Origin: Polyangium sp. (in: bacteria)
GTDB lineage: Bacteria > Myxococcota_A > Polyangia > Palsa-1104
Length of the DNA stretch: 5,698 bases
Direction of reading: 5' to 3'
Assembly (NCBI GenBank): GCA_025450955.1
Contig: JANWLJ010000193.1
Span: 1-5,698, forward strand
Shown: positions 5,006 through 5,698 of the stretch, one piece after another
Layout: each line of letters starts with the position of its first letter
Position numbering within the stretch: position 1 is the stretch's first letter
The notes under the pieces: model-generated
What the model saw: the letters and a program-made list of their open reading frames with translations, nothing else
Told to the model about the DNA's origin: nothing
Database searches by the model: none
Translations under genes and position numbers: made by a program

Positions 5006-5698
5006 TTACCCTTGCGCCTGGCGGAGCGGCTCGACCGCGTCGTCGGTGCCGGCGGCGCGGGTGACGGCGAACGCGGTGCGGAAGCGAGCCAGGCGCGAGC
5101 GAAGATCGCGGGGCGCGTCGAGCCCGGGGAAGATCGCGTCCTCGACGCCGTTCATGATCCGGTTTACCCACTCGCCGGTGGCCGGCGGCGTGCCGTCGCG
5201 CCAGAGCTCCTCGAACACCGCCATCTGCTTGGCGCGCCCGTGGTGGATGAGCTTGGGCGCGGTGATCCCGAGCGTCGCCAGATCGCGCTCCATCGCCTTG
5301 AGCGAGGTGAGGGTCCAAAAAACAATCCGGAGCTGAAACAGCGTGGTCGCGACGCCCTCGGCCGGCGACATCTTGCGGAGCAGCGCCGGCAGATACTGGG
5401 TCCCGAGCCCGACGTGCCGCGCCTCGTCCTTCTCGTAATAGAGGAGCAGATCGGCGAGCACCGGCTCGACCCGCGACTCGCGCACCGTCTGAAAAATGGT
5501 GAGCGCGATGGTCTCGATCATGAGCTGCATGCCGAGGATCTTGTAGGTGAGCTTGGGCGCCTCGAGCGTCAGATCGAGCACCCGCTGCGAGCAGGGATCG
5601 ATGCGGGTCGGCGTGTAGCCGAGCTCGCGCAGGTAGTCGTACATGACGTAGAAGTGGCGCGCCTCGTCGTGCGCCTGCGTGGTCGCCGCCATCTTCGC
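5006..5698 (-). CDS. Ferritin-like diiron protein, N-terminus outside window
   Basis: The minus-strand frame is open from the right edge to TAA at 5008-5006. It encodes a helical ferritin-superfamily protein of the diiron carboxylate oxygenase/oxidase type. Numbered from the ATG at 5692, the metal ligands expected are E10 and H13 (DEARH, helix 2), E60 in MIETIALTIFQ (helix 3), and E90 and H93 (EKDEARH, helix 4). The helix 1 glutamate is missing from the visible part. The frame also continues upstream of the ATG to the window edge, so the gene is almost surely longer and the ATG is internal. The two near-identical DEARH motifs make a dinuclear iron site convincing. The substrate is unknown: hydroxylation, N-oxygenation and desaturation are all found in the superfamily. 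The gene converges on the glycan operon with a three-base gap and is probably regulated separately. Its last residues, VEPLRQAQG, look atypical. Confidence 0.85.
   Translation of the reverse strand, partial: AKMAATTQAHDEARHFYVMYDYLRELGYTPTRIDPCSQRVLDLTLEAPKLTYKILGMQLMIETIALTIFQTVRESRVEPVLADLLLYYEKDEARHVGLGTQYLPALLRKMSPAEGVATTLFQLRIVFWTLTSLKAMERDLATLGITAPKLIHHGRAKQMAVFEELWRDGTPPATGEWVNRIMNGVEDAIFPGLDAPRDLRSRLARFRTAFAVTRAAGTDDAVEPLRQAQG

Noticed and set aside
4977..5007. Possible intrinsic terminator: GGGC...GCCC followed by TTTTT at the convergent gene ends
   Set aside because: The stem is only about four base pairs with a long loop and the T-run is five bases, too weak to call. The region is also coding for both genes up to three bases.
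1..5698. tRNA, rRNA, CRISPR array, insertion sequence or riboswitch
   Set aside because: Nothing resembling these was seen on either strand. The window is almost wholly protein-coding with gaps of at most about 13 bases, apart from the 27 bases between the two acyltransferase halves.

Overview
The window is very GC-rich (about 70 % by eye, with strong G/C preference at third codon positions, GTG as well as ATG starts, and start/stop overlaps). This fits a high-GC proteobacterium. A myxobacterial or other deltaproteobacterium-like lineage is plausible from the CTC/GAG-heavy codon use, but nothing here fixes the taxon. Almost every base is coding, and no intergenic gap exceeds about 15 bases.

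Positions 1 to 5002 form a single plus-strand gene string that looks like one operon. In order it holds: the C-terminal part of a GT4-family glycosyltransferase (cut by the left edge); a small acyl/peptidyl carrier protein; a class II aminoacyl-tRNA-synthetase-like protein best read as an amino acid:[carrier protein] ligase; a left-handed beta-helix (hexapeptide) O-acyltransferase; a NodB-type polysaccharide deacetylase; and a FemAB/BioF2-like GNAT acyltransferase whose frame is broken by one TAA into two halves. The first four genes overlap by 4, 4 and 1 bases; the next gaps are 13 and 4 bases. The promoter must lie left of the window.

Positions 5006 to 5698 carry a convergent minus-strand gene, cut by the right edge, for a ferritin-like diiron protein with two ExxH motifs. 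It ends three bases from the plus-strand gene string and is probably a separate transcription unit.

Read together, the plus-strand genes suggest synthesis and decoration of a surface or secreted glycan. The unusual part is the carrier protein/ligase pair: this family is known to load glycine or alanine onto a phosphopantetheinyl carrier, and the destination of that amino acid has been unclear. Here the pair lies between a glycosyltransferase and a deacetylase/acyltransferase set. That suggests the testable idea that a carrier-bound amino acid is moved onto a glycan, possibly onto an amine freed by the deacetylase, with the FemAB-like protein as transferase. This role is inference. The broken FemAB-like frame may mean that the step is lost here, that the protein works as two chains, or that the base call is wrong.
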